DNA from: Caballeronia zhejiangensis
GTDB lineage: Bacteria > Pseudomonadota > Gammaproteobacteria > Burkholderiales > Burkholderiaceae
Assembly: GCF_000698575.1 (NCBI RefSeq)
Contig: NZ_JFHD01000001.1
Span: forward strand, 62,001-126,000
DNA: 64,000 bases
Direction of reading: 5' to 3'
How positions within the stretch are numbered: the first letter of the stretch is position 1; each line of letters begins with the position of its first letter. A program made the position numbers and the translations under genes. The notes under the pieces were generated by a model. The model worked only from the letters and a program-made list of their open reading frames with translations, was not told where the DNA came from and ran no database searches. Of this stretch, positions 1 through 7,268 are shown piece by piece.

Positions 1-50
1 CGACCTTCGCGACGAGCACCCCAAAGGCCCGCCTCGCGCGGGCCCCTACT

Positions 51-245
51 TATGCGCGCTCGACGTCCTCGCTCGCTTCGTGTTGCGCCTCGCCGCCGTC
101 CAACTCGCGCAGTTCAACGACGCCTTCAGGTTCCGTCGCGTAGACTTCCGCCTCTCCCGGCGTGAGCGTCGAATCGTTCAGCGTGTCACCGTCCACGATG
201 ACCCGAATATCTGAAACTGCCCTGGTTCTCGATATGCACCTTCAT
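51..245 (-). pseudogene. Small phage-like hypothetical protein, frameshifted
   Basis: From an ATG at 245 the minus strand reads MKVHIENQGS and then stops early. After a one-base frame change near position 215 an acidic reading continues (DIRVIVDGDTLNDS...) to a TAA at 51-53. The joined product would be about 65 residues, ending in a Glu/Asp-rich tail. Short acidic proteins with a similar VDGDT...PGEA pattern occur in Burkholderia prophages, so a decayed phage gene is my inference. Between 246 and 459 the frames are broken and nothing can be assigned; the ATG overlaps the stop of that upstream frame. Confidence 0.35.
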
Positions 246-459
246 TGCTTTGTGTCCTTGGGGTTAGCGTTGCTGCGGGTGGATGAGCCGATCGATCGAG
301 TTCGAGCCGCTTTCATGCTCAGGTAACTGCACGCCGCCGTGTCCGCCCGTATTGGCGATGGTGTTGTGATCGCTTCTATGTAGACGAGCGTGCACCTGTG
401 AAAAATAAGCGCGGCTAGCAGAGCTGCGGCGTAGCGGATGCACATAGCAGAGCGACGCT

Positions 460-1190
460 TTACGAGAGCGCTCCGAAAGCCTTCCACGTTCCCGGCGTGC
501 CTGCTGCGGTGCAGGTTCACCCGGCGACGGCTGTTCCGGCTGGGTTGCTATTGGTCATGGTGTCACCGATGACCCACGTTCCGGAGGTCGGCGGAGCCGT
601 GCCTCGCAATACGCGCTGCCCGGGCAGCCGGTTCCCGCTGTCGAAGGACTGAAATGGCGCTACCGCTGTCGTACTGTCGATAGCTCAATTCCGAACGGCA
701 TAGCGGGCACACTGAAATCGTTGCCCGCGACATCAGCGAGTGCCACGGCCCCCGCTTGAAGATTGATAAGCCCAATCGGATATTGCGTATCGCCTGGGTA
801 GGTCCGCACGTTCCCCATAATCGATAGCTTGCTGATGGTCACAGTTGCGCTCGTCGAGGAAGCGCCAACCGTGACCGCGCGCTCGTCGCTCGCGCCCGAG
901 CTGTTGACGTTCAGAATGGCGTTACCGTCAACAACGATCGCTTGAACTGTGCATGCTGCCGCTGGCGCACACGCGACACAACCCGCAACTTCGCACTCTG
1001 CGATGGAAAGCAAGGTTGAGCGGGTCGGCTTCGCCTTCATCGGTTCGCGAGGAGATGCTCGATGTGCCCGTCGAAGCGTGCCGGGTTCGGGCCGCTGCGC
1101 GAGCCGCGCATCGCCGCCCAATCCAGAACCTGACGGACCGTACCATTTCCGTGGTAATGGTTAGTCGAGCCTGAACAATCCTCGAAGCGT
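460..1190 (-). pseudogene. Decayed beta-helix / tailspike-like protein, C-terminal part
   Basis: Three minus-strand frames must be joined. About 1040-1190 reads ...NHYHGNGTVRQVLDWAAMRG..., about 690-960 reads Val/Ser/Asn-rich beta-helix-like sequence (VVDGNAILNVNSSG...), and about 460-640 reads GTAPPTSGTW...TAAGTPGTWKAFG before TAA. The last stretch matches the usual C-terminal pattern of pectate-lyase-like or tailspike proteins (PTSGTW ... GW.C.AAGTPGTWK), but the conserved Trp codon is TGA. At least two frameshifts plus one nonsense codon make it non-functional. The 5' part is missing next to the IS5 element, which probably interrupted it. The function of the parent protein (phage spike or polysaccharide lyase) is inference. 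Confidence 0.5.
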
Positions 1191-1231
1191 TATGATGCAA
1201 GGCTTTGCACTCTGACTGGGGTTGAGGGAAT

Positions 1232-1274
1232 TGCAGGAAGCAGGCATATTAACGCGTAATTCCTGCATTTTTTT
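1232..1274 (+). terminator. Terminator-like hairpin upstream of the transposase
   Basis: TGCAGGAA at 1232-1239 pairs perfectly with TTCCTGCA at 1260-1267 and is followed by a run of seven T. The structure lies just before the transposase start. Many insertion sequences carry such hairpins to stop outside transcription from entering the transposase gene; that role here is inferred. Confidence 0.5.
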
Positions 1275-1285
1275 ACGAGGTGCGG

Positions 1286-2608
1286 ATGGGTCCGAAGGCG
1301 CCTTTGACGGAGGGAGATTTCTTCCGGCAACCGTTGCGTGAACAGATCAATTTGAAGCATCCGTTGGTCGGTTTGGCCGATCTGATCAACTGGGACCGAT
1401 TGGGCGCGTCGATGAGCGAGAGCTTCGTATCGCGCAAAGGGAGACCGGCCACATCCCCAAGGCTAATCGCCGGCTTACTGTACCTCCAGCACGCGTTCGA
1501 CCTGTCCGACGAGGAGGTCGTCTGGCAATGGGTGGAGAATCCGTATTGGCAGGTTTTCACCGGCGAGACGTACTTGCAGACCGAAACGCCGATTGATCCG
1601 TCGAGTCTCACGCGCTGGCGTAAGCGTCTGGGCGAAGCCGGCGTCGAAGAGTTACTGGCCGAGACGATTGAAGCCGCCAAGCGTGCCGGTGTGATCAAGG
1701 CCTCAAGCGTGAAGCACGTGATCGTCGACACGACGGTCATGCAAAAAGCGATCGCCCATCCCACTGATTCACGCTTGCTCGAGCGGTGTCGCGAACATCT
1801 GGTGAAGGCGGCGGCGCGGCACGGATTGAAATTGCGGCAGAACTACAATCGCGAGGCCCCGCGCCTGGCCAGCCAAATCAGCCGCTACGCGCACGCCAAG
1901 CAATACAAGCGAATGAGGAAAGTTCTGCGCACGTTGCGCTCTCGTGTTGGCCGAGTCATGCGTGATGTCGAGCGTCAGCTCGATTCAGTGGCCGACACTG
2001 GGCACGGCGCGCTGCACGAGTTGATCGGCCGCACCAAGCGAATCTTGACGCAAAGGCGGAAGGACAAGAACAAGCTGTACGCGCTGCATGCGCCGGAAGT
2101 CGAGTGTCTGGCGAAGGGCAAGGCTCGCACGCCGTACGAGTTCGGTGTCAAAGTGTCGATCACGACGACCCACAAAGAGGGGCTCGTGGTAGGTGCCCGC
2201 TCGATGCCGGGCAACCCATACGACGGTCACACGCTGCCTGAAGCGTTGGAGCAAGCGGCGATCTTGAGCGACGTGAAGCCGGAAGTCGCCATCGTCGATC
2301 GCGGCTACAAGGGTGTTGCCATTGAGGGTGTGACGATCTACCACCCGGGATTGCGGCGCGGTATCACGCGCGGGCTGCGGGCGATGATCCGACGGCGAAG
2401 CGCGATCGAGCCTGCCATCGGTCACATGAAGGCGGACGGCAAACTCGATCGGAACTGGCTCAAAGGCGCACTCGGTGATGCGATTCACGCCGTCCTGTGC
2501 GGCGCCGGCCACAATCTGCGCATGATCCTCAGGAAGCTGCGGCTTTTTTGCGCCCTTGTTCTGTTCGCTTTGCTCAACCGCACAACCACTGTCGTCTTCA
2601 CGGCATGA
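1286..2608 (+). CDS. IS5-family transposase
   Basis: The protein of about 440 residues catalyses cut-and-paste movement of the surrounding element. It has the IS5-type architecture: an N-terminal DUF772-like region (LADLINW..., residues 30-110), then a DDE nuclease core. Candidate catalytic residues are the Asp in IVDTTVM, the Asp in IVDRGYKG, and the Glu in SAIEPAIGHMK, the last belonging to the family's Y/R-E region. I chose ATG 1286 over an in-frame GTG at 1280 because an ACGAGG ribosome site is correctly spaced from it. The frame is intact. The length is long for IS5 but fits the subgroup with an extended insertion before the second Asp. Confidence 0.9.
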   Translation: MGPKAPLTEGDFFRQPLREQINLKHPLVGLADLINWDRLGASMSESFVSRKGRPATSPRLIAGLLYLQHAFDLSDEEVVWQWVENPYWQVFTGETYLQTETPIDPSSLTRWRKRLGEAGVEELLAETIEAAKRAGVIKASSVKHVIVDTTVMQKAIAHPTDSRLLERCREHLVKAAARHGLKLRQNYNREAPRLASQISRYAHAKQYKRMRKVLRTLRSRVGRVMRDVERQLDSVADTGHGALHELIGRTKRILTQRRKDKNKLYALHAPEVECLAKGKARTPYEFGVKVSITTTHKEGLVVGARSMPGNPYDGHTLPEALEQAAILSDVKPEVAIVDRGYKGVAIEGVTIYHPGLRRGITRGLRAMIRRRSAIEPAIGHMKADGKLDRNWLKGALGDAIHAVLCGAGHNLRMILRKLRLFCALVLFALLNRTTTVVFTA

Positions 2609-2750
2609 GCGCTAGCGCCGCCCAAAACGAATTATTCAGGGCGGACTGGTTAATTTTGCAAAGAAAGTAGGCGCCGCCCCGCACAGGGGCAGTGCCAATA
2701 GACCGACGCGAACACGGGATCCGGCGAAAACCAAAACCAAAACCAAAAAA
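2609..2750. other. Intergenic region between IS5 element and porin
   Basis: No gene is visible. The segment AAGAAAGTAGGCGCCGCCCC around 2660-2680 runs into a small hairpin (GCCCC 2676-2680, GGGGC 2686-2690). This resembles a short repeat found downstream of many Burkholderia genes and could end porin transcription on the minus strand; that is recollection and inference, since it occurs only once here. A run of CCAAAA repeats lies at 2729-2750. Confidence 0.3.
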
Positions 2751-3824
2751 TCAAAACGAGTGATGAATCCCCGCCAGCACGATGACCTGATTCGCCGTAC
2801 TCGACACCCCAGCGGTAAAGAAAGCCGCCTTCACCCCCCCAGTAGCATGCTCATAAAGCGCATTGACATAAAGCTGCGTCGACTTCGACAACATATAGAT
2901 ATCGCCGATTTCGAACTGCGTCCATCGTCCGCCCGCGAACGTCGTCGTCGCCGCGCCGCCCGCGATCCAGTTCCACGCGACCGGTTTAAAGGTCAACCCC
3001 GCATCGTATGACTGAAACGTATCGGACTGCCCGTTCGATTGCAGCTTCACGCGCGTATAAAGCGCATGCACGACGAACTTGCCGATCTCATACGACGCAC
3101 CTGCGCCCATCTCCTCCTGCTTGTCCGCCATGTAAGTCGCCGCCGGCTGACCCTGAAACGTCGTCAGACCGGTCGTCGCGATCGCGGGCGTGCGATTGTG
3201 CTCGTTCGAATACGTGGCCGCCGCCTTGAACGGACCGTTCGCATACGTAATGCCGAAGCCGTAGTTGCGGCCCGTCGAGAAGTTCGTCGTGTTGCCGAGG
3301 CCCATCATCGCGCCCGCAGAGAAGCCATAGAAGTTCGCCGAGCGGAATTTCACCGAGTTGTCGTAGGGCACCACGCCCGTATCCGCCAATTGATCGATGT
3401 TGCCTGGATGGAACGCGTACCAGCTCGCCGCGAGATACGCGGTCGATAGCGGTCCGAGCATGTCGAAGCTGAACGGCGTCTGATGACCGAGCGTCAGCGT
3501 GCCGACGTTTTCCTGCTCGAGCCCGAGATACGCCTGCCTATTCCAAAGCGTGCCCGCCTTCGCGAAGTTGCCCGTGTTCGTGTAGAAGCCGTTCTCGAGT
3601 TGCGCGACGGTCTTGAGCCCGCCGCCCAAATCCTCGACCACGCGAAAGCCCCAGCGATCCGGCTGCATGTTGCCCTGCTCCTCCATCCACTTCGGATGGC
3701 CGCCGACGTTGTTGATATACGCGATGCCGGCATCGAGACTGCCATAGAGCGTGACCGTGCTTTGCGCGGCCGCACCGGTCGCGACCCCGGCCCCGATGAG
3801 CCCCGCTGCGATGATGTGCTTCAC
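2751..3824 (-). CDS. Gram-negative general porin
   Basis: This is a trimeric outer-membrane beta-barrel porin of the Burkholderiales Porin_4 type, allowing diffusion of small solutes. The 357-residue product starts at GTG 3824 with an AGGAGA site eight bases upstream. It has a signal peptide (KHIIAAGLIGAGVATGAAAQ) followed by the family's STVTLYGSLDAGI opening strand. It ends in HHSF, the terminal Phe required for BAM-mediated insertion. Alternating hydrophobic strands with Gly/Asn/Tyr turns run throughout. It is transcribed away from the catabolic operon and shares a 427-bp intergenic region with it, so it could be the uptake pore for the same substrate, though nothing proves this. Confidence 0.93.
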   Translation of the reverse strand: MKHIIAAGLIGAGVATGAAAQSTVTLYGSLDAGIAYINNVGGHPKWMEEQGNMQPDRWGFRVVEDLGGGLKTVAQLENGFYTNTGNFAKAGTLWNRQAYLGLEQENVGTLTLGHQTPFSFDMLGPLSTAYLAASWYAFHPGNIDQLADTGVVPYDNSVKFRSANFYGFSAGAMMGLGNTTNFSTGRNYGFGITYANGPFKAAATYSNEHNRTPAIATTGLTTFQGQPAATYMADKQEEMGAGASYEIGKFVVHALYTRVKLQSNGQSDTFQSYDAGLTFKPVAWNWIAGGAATTTFAGGRWTQFEIGDIYMLSKSTQLYVNALYEHATGGVKAAFFTAGVSSTANQVIVLAGIHHSF

Positions 3825-3963
3825 CCTTCGTTCTCCTGATCGTGTGGTTCGAGCGCGGGCCTCGCCCGCTTTCCTGTTCCTGCTGATCGCAGTTGTTGCC
3901 CTTCCCCCAGCAAGACGTCCCGCCACTCGTTTACGTTCCATATCTGGATCAACGTCCTGCCTA

Positions 3964-3984
3964 TGGAAAGTATAGTGAGCTTTC
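3964..3984. promoter_or_regulatory. Inverted repeat upstream of porin
   Basis: GGAAAG (3964-3969) and CTTTCC (3979-3984) form a perfect six-base inverted repeat with a nine-base spacer, about 140 bp upstream of the porin start. It could be an operator for a dimeric regulator; no regulator can be assigned. Confidence 0.3.
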
Positions 3985-4183
3985 CCGCGCCAAAAAAATA
4001 GATTTGTGATGAAGCCGGGTAGACCCTGAGACGACGCGCACACGGCGCATCTGCCGGGCAAAAGGGCTTACGGATCAATGACAAACGGGCGTTCTTACTT
4101 CATCCGCGAGCTTTGAACCGCGTCGACTTAAGTGTTTTCACCTAGATATCTACTTTTATATTTTTTCCGAGCCAGTCGACTCC

Positions 4184-4223
4184 TATAATCACCATACACG
4201 AACTGTCGTTCCTTTAGTGGAAC
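4184..4223 (+). promoter_or_regulatory. Catabolic operon promoter -10 with overlapping operator half-sites
   Basis: A perfect TATAAT lies at 4184-4189; no strong -35 is visible, only a T-rich tract. Just downstream, where the transcript should begin, are three related half-sites: CGAAC at 4199-4203, GTTCC at 4208-4212 and GGAAC at 4219-4223. The last two form GTTCC-N6-GGAAC. IclR-family proteins often use two or three such half-sites, and the operon encodes an IclR regulator. Placement after the -10 suggests repression; that is inference. Confidence 0.5.
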
Positions 4224-4251
4224 ACAGACGAACCAGAGGAAAGGGTGAAAG

Positions 4252-4569
4252 ATGTCTGAACAATGGCGCTGCGCCGGGCATGCCGGCGATCTGTCGGAAG
4301 ACGCACCAATCGAATTCAAGCTCGATGACGGCGCGGAAATCGGAATCTACAAAGTGGGCGACGCGCTGTATGCGCTCGAGAACGTCTGCCCGCACGCATA
4401 TGCGTTGCTGACGCAAGGCTTCGTCGATGGCGACACCGTCGAATGTCCGCTGCACGAAGCGGTGTTTCACATCCCCACGGGCAAATGCCTGAAAGAGCCC
4501 GGCGGCCGCGACCTGAAGACGTATTCGGTGCGCCTCGCCGGCGAGGAAATTCAGATCAAGGTGGCGTGA
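4252..4569 (+). CDS. Rieske-type [2Fe-2S] ferredoxin
   Basis: This cytoplasmic electron carrier would pass electrons from the ferredoxin reductase (14749-15966) to the Rieske oxygenase (4897-5955). The 105-residue protein has the Rieske ligand pattern Cys46-x-His48 ... Cys65-x2-His68. Its size is normal for the ferredoxin of a three-component non-haem iron oxygenase. An AGAGGAAAGG site precedes ATG 4252. It is the first gene of the operon, one base before the next gene. NirD-like ferredoxins look similar, but the oxygenase and reductase in the same operon support the oxygenase role. Confidence 0.9.
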   Translation: MSEQWRCAGHAGDLSEDAPIEFKLDDGAEIGIYKVGDALYALENVCPHAYALLTQGFVDGDTVECPLHEAVFHIPTGKCLKEPGGRDLKTYSVRLAGEEIQIKVA

Positions 4570-4570
4570 C

Positions 4571-4879
4571 ATGGAAAAAGTCGTGAACTTCAACCCGCAT
4601 CTCAAGCCGTGGCTCGCGCCGCAGCCGAACAACGTCGCCGGCAAGGGCGTGATCGAAAAGCCGGGCGAGACTGAAAGCTTCATCTGGCAGACGCGCAAGG
4701 CCGAGCCGACGCAATACGAAAACGACTTCGGCGATGCGCTCGAACGCGTCTTCGAAGCGGGCGCGCTGGAACTGGAACAGGTGGTCGCGGGCTTGAACAA
4801 GGACGGTTTCCGCACGCCGGAAGGCACCGCATGGACCGCCGACCGCCTCGCCGCCGAACTGCGCACGCTCGCCGAATAA
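4571..4879 (+). CDS. Recombinase-like helix-turn-helix small protein
   Basis: This is a 102-residue cytoplasmic protein of unknown role. Its last 25 residues (GFRTPEGTAWTADRLAAEL) follow the pattern of the Recombinase-type HTH of serine recombinases (G..TP.G..W.......L), but there is no resolvase catalytic domain. The N-terminal half (NPHLKPWLAP...ESFIWQTR) resembles nothing I can name. It lies one base after the ferredoxin and 17 bases before the oxygenase, so it is co-translated with them. It may assist assembly of the oxygenase or act as an accessory subunit; direct DNA binding is also possible. Neither has evidence here. Confidence 0.75.
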   Translation: MEKVVNFNPHLKPWLAPQPNNVAGKGVIEKPGETESFIWQTRKAEPTQYENDFGDALERVFEAGALELEQVVAGLNKDGFRTPEGTAWTADRLAAELRTLAE

Positions 4880-4896
4880 AGAAGGAGCTTCTTCCC

Positions 4897-5955
4897 ATGA
4901 CGTCCCCTCAGCAAACAACCGCCGCCGATCCCGTTCAGGCCTATCTCGATCGCGGCTTGCGCAATTACTGGTATCCCGTGGCGCCGAGCTGGCAAGTGGC
5001 GAATGCGCCCATCGGCTTGACGCGACTCGGCGATCAGATCGTGCTCTGGCGCGACAACGAAGGCAAAGTGCATGCGCTCGAAGATCGCTGTCCGCATCGC
5101 GGTGCGCGTCTGTCGCTCGGCTGGAATCTCGGCGGCAGCGTCGCGTGCTGGTATCACGGCATCGAAGTCGATGGCAGCGGCACTGTGCAGAAAGTGCCCG
5201 CCGTGTCCGCGTGCCCGCTCGAAGGCCAGAAGTGCGTGAAGTCGTACCCCGTCGAAGAACGCGCGGGCGCGATCTTCCTCTGGTTCGGCGACGACGCCAA
5301 CAAGGAACCCGCGCCGCTCGTGCTGCCCGAAGAACTCGTCGCCGAGGAATACGCGAGCTTCCTGTGCATGTCGCACTGGAAGTGCAATTACCAGTACGCG
5401 ATCGACAACGTGATGGACCCGATGCACGGCGCGTATCTCCACGCGACATCGCATTCGATGGCCGAGGGCGACAAGCAGGCCGACATGCGCGTGCGCAAGA
5501 CCGAAACTGGCTTGATGTTCGAGAAGGTCAATCAGCGCGACGTGAACTTCGACTGGGTGGAGCTCGGCGAAACCGGCTGCCTGTGGATGCGCCTCGCGAT
5601 TCCGTACAAGAAGAAGTTCGGGCCCGGCGGCAACTTCGGGATCATCGGTTTTGCTACGCCCGTCGACAACGACAACTGCCAGGTCTACTTCTGGCGCACG
5701 CGCAAGGTCTCCGGATGGCAGCGCGATGCGTGGCGCTTCCTGTATCGCAATCGTCTCGAAGGACTGCACTGGGCCGTGCTCGAACAAGACCGCTATGTGC
5801 TCGAAAGCCTGGCGCCGAACGCACGCGATCACGAATTCCTCTATCAGCACGATGTCGGCATGACGCGCGTGCGTCGCATGTTGAAGCAGCGCGCGCAGCA
5901 ACATCTCGCCGCGCTCGAAGCATTGCCGAAGAACACGGAGCACGCTCATGCGTGA
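4897..5955 (+). CDS. Rieske non-haem iron oxygenase, alpha subunit
   Basis: This is the catalytic component of an aromatic ring-hydroxylating (or O-demethylating) oxygenase. The 352 residues start at ATG 4897 after GAAGGAG. The Rieske centre is Cys65-x-His67 ... Cys84-x2-His87. The mononuclear iron site is the DxxMDPxHxxxxH motif with Asp170, Asp174, His177 and His182. No beta-subunit gene is present, which places it with the alpha-only (phthalate / vanillate / DdhA-LigX-like) oxygenases rather than the alpha3-beta3 benzoate type. The ferredoxin and reductase genes in the operon make it a three-component system. The substrate is unknown. It overlaps the next gene by eight bases. Confidence 0.92.
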   Translation: MTSPQQTTAADPVQAYLDRGLRNYWYPVAPSWQVANAPIGLTRLGDQIVLWRDNEGKVHALEDRCPHRGARLSLGWNLGGSVACWYHGIEVDGSGTVQKVPAVSACPLEGQKCVKSYPVEERAGAIFLWFGDDANKEPAPLVLPEELVAEEYASFLCMSHWKCNYQYAIDNVMDPMHGAYLHATSHSMAEGDKQADMRVRKTETGLMFEKVNQRDVNFDWVELGETGCLWMRLAIPYKKKFGPGGNFGIIGFATPVDNDNCQVYFWRTRKVSGWQRDAWRFLYRNRLEGLHWAVLEQDRYVLESLAPNARDHEFLYQHDVGMTRVRRMLKQRAQQHLAALEALPKNTEHAHA

Positions 5956-6700
5956 TGCGTCGAAAGCGCTCGACGGCCGTCGCGTGATCGTGACCGGCGG
6001 CGCTCGCGGACTCGGCGCGGCCTTCGTGCGCGCGCTCGTCGGGCAAGGCGCGCACGTCGCGTTCGGCGATGTGCTTAGCGAAGAAGGCGAAGCACTTGCG
6101 CGCGAACTGCGTGACGTGCACTTCTTCCCGCTCGATCTGAACGAACCGCGAAGCATCGCCGAATTCGTCGAACAAGGCACGAATGCGTTGGGCGGTCTCG
6201 ATGCGCTCATCAACAACGCCGCGATCACCAACTCGGGCGGCAAGTCCGCCAGCGAGCTCACACCGCAAACATGGGATGCGGTGATGAACGTGAACGTGCG
6301 CGGCACTTGGCTGATGAGCGTCGCGTGCCTGCCGCATCTGAAGGATTCGGGACGCGGCGCGATCGTGAACATCGCATCCGATACGGCGCTGTGGGGCGCG
6401 CCGAAGCTGCTCGCATACGTCGCGAGCAAGGGCGCGGTGATCGCGATGACGCGCTCGCTCGCCCGCGAGTTCGGCGCGGACAACGTGACCGTCAACGCGA
6501 TCGCGCCCGGCCTCACCGAAGTGGAAGCCACCGCATATGTGCCCGCCGAGCGTCACGAGTATTACCTCAAAGGCCGCGCATTGACGCGCGCGCAAGTCCC
6601 CGACGACGTGAACGGCCCCGTGCTGTTCCTGCTCTCGGATGCGGCGCGCTTCGTAACGGGCCAGTTGCTGCCGGTGAACGGCGGCTTCGTGATGAATTGA
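5948..6700 (+). CDS. SDR-family dehydrogenase (dihydrodiol dehydrogenase candidate)
   Basis: A classical 250-residue short-chain dehydrogenase. It has the nucleotide-binding TGGARGLG at residues 16-23, the NNAA motif near 89-92, and catalytic Ser144, Tyr157 and Lys161 (YVASK). The C-terminal end (TGQLLPVNGGF) is typical. Its position directly after the oxygenase, sharing eight bases with it, suggests it rearomatises the dihydrodiol product or oxidises an alcohol intermediate with NAD(P)+. The exact substrate cannot be told from sequence. Confidence 0.88.
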   Translation: MRDASKALDGRRVIVTGGARGLGAAFVRALVGQGAHVAFGDVLSEEGEALARELRDVHFFPLDLNEPRSIAEFVEQGTNALGGLDALINNAAITNSGGKSASELTPQTWDAVMNVNVRGTWLMSVACLPHLKDSGRGAIVNIASDTALWGAPKLLAYVASKGAVIAMTRSLAREFGADNVTVNAIAPGLTEVEATAYVPAERHEYYLKGRALTRAQVPDDVNGPVLFLLSDAARFVTGQLLPVNGGFVMN

Positions 6701-6733
6701 TTCGCTCTATTTGATTGGAACCTGGAGAAAGCA

Positions 6734-7261
6734 ATGGCCGATGCAGACATCGAACGCAAGTCGTGGGATCAGCCCGCCGAAGCGAGCTTCGCACAATGGA
6801 TGGACACGCGCGTCGCGCGCCTCGAAACGCGCCGTTACGACTGGGACGCGCTCAAGTTCCAGGCCGACTACGACCCGAAGTATCGTCGCGCGCAGATGCG
6901 TTATGTCGGCACGGGCGGCACGGGTGTATCGAAGGACATGAACACGATTCCCGCAGGCAGCTTCACGTTTTCGACGATGGTCATTCCCGCCGGCAACATC
7001 GGGCCGAGTCATATTCATATCGACGTCGAAGAGATTTTCTTCGTGCTGCGCGGAAAGATGAAAGTCGTCTGCGAGAAGGACGGACAAACGTGGGAAGCCG
7101 TGCTCGGCGAGCGCGATCTCATTTCCGTGCCGCCGGGCGTGTATCGCACGGAGATCAACATCGGCGAGGAAGACGCGCTGATGTGCGTGATGCTCGGCGC
7201 GCCGAAACCCATCACGCCGACGTATCCGCCGGATTCGCCGCTGGCGAAGTTGAAGCGCTGA
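6734..7261 (+). CDS. Cupin-domain protein
   Basis: This is a 175-residue single-cupin protein. Motif 1 is visible as HIHIDVEE, giving metal-ligand candidates His93, His95 and Glu99 or Glu100. In motif 2 (DLISVPPGVYRTEIN) the expected His is replaced by Tyr-Arg, so one of the four usual ligands is missing. It may be a three-ligand isomerase, decarboxylase or dioxygenase accessory, or a non-catalytic small-molecule binder. It lies 33 bases after the SDR and 7 before the hydrolase, in the same transcript. CTGGAGAAAGCA provides the ribosome site. Confidence 0.82.
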   Translation: MADADIERKSWDQPAEASFAQWMDTRVARLETRRYDWDALKFQADYDPKYRRAQMRYVGTGGTGVSKDMNTIPAGSFTFSTMVIPAGNIGPSHIHIDVEEIFFVLRGKMKVVCEKDGQTWEAVLGERDLISVPPGVYRTEINIGEEDALMCVMLGAPKPITPTYPPDSPLAKLKR

Positions 7262-7268
7262 GGCTCGC

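Larger units (their letters stand above)
1205..2658 (+). mobile_element. IS5-family insertion sequence (ends approximate)
   Basis: A single intact transposase gene flanked by short non-coding ends sits between a decayed tailspike-like gene and a repeat-like intergenic sequence (AAGAAAGTAGGCGCC) upstream of the porin. I could not find convincing terminal inverted repeats or a target duplication by eye, so both ends are estimates. The frame-intact transposase suggests a recent arrival compared with the decayed gene beside it. Confidence 0.5.
3825..4251. other. Divergent intergenic region, porin / catabolic operon
   Basis: No convincing gene lies in this 427-bp stretch. It contains an inverted repeat near the porin, an AT-rich tract at 4138-4170, and a promoter plus operator-like repeats before the Rieske ferredoxin gene, all listed separately. 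It is the main control region for both transcription units. Confidence 0.6.

Noticed and set aside
4189..6531. A 780-codon open frame on the minus strand antisense to the Rieske genes
   Set aside because: Its composition and repeats of Arg/Ala/Ser are those of a GC3-driven shadow. The plus strand holds clear Rieske, HTH and SDR genes over the same bases.
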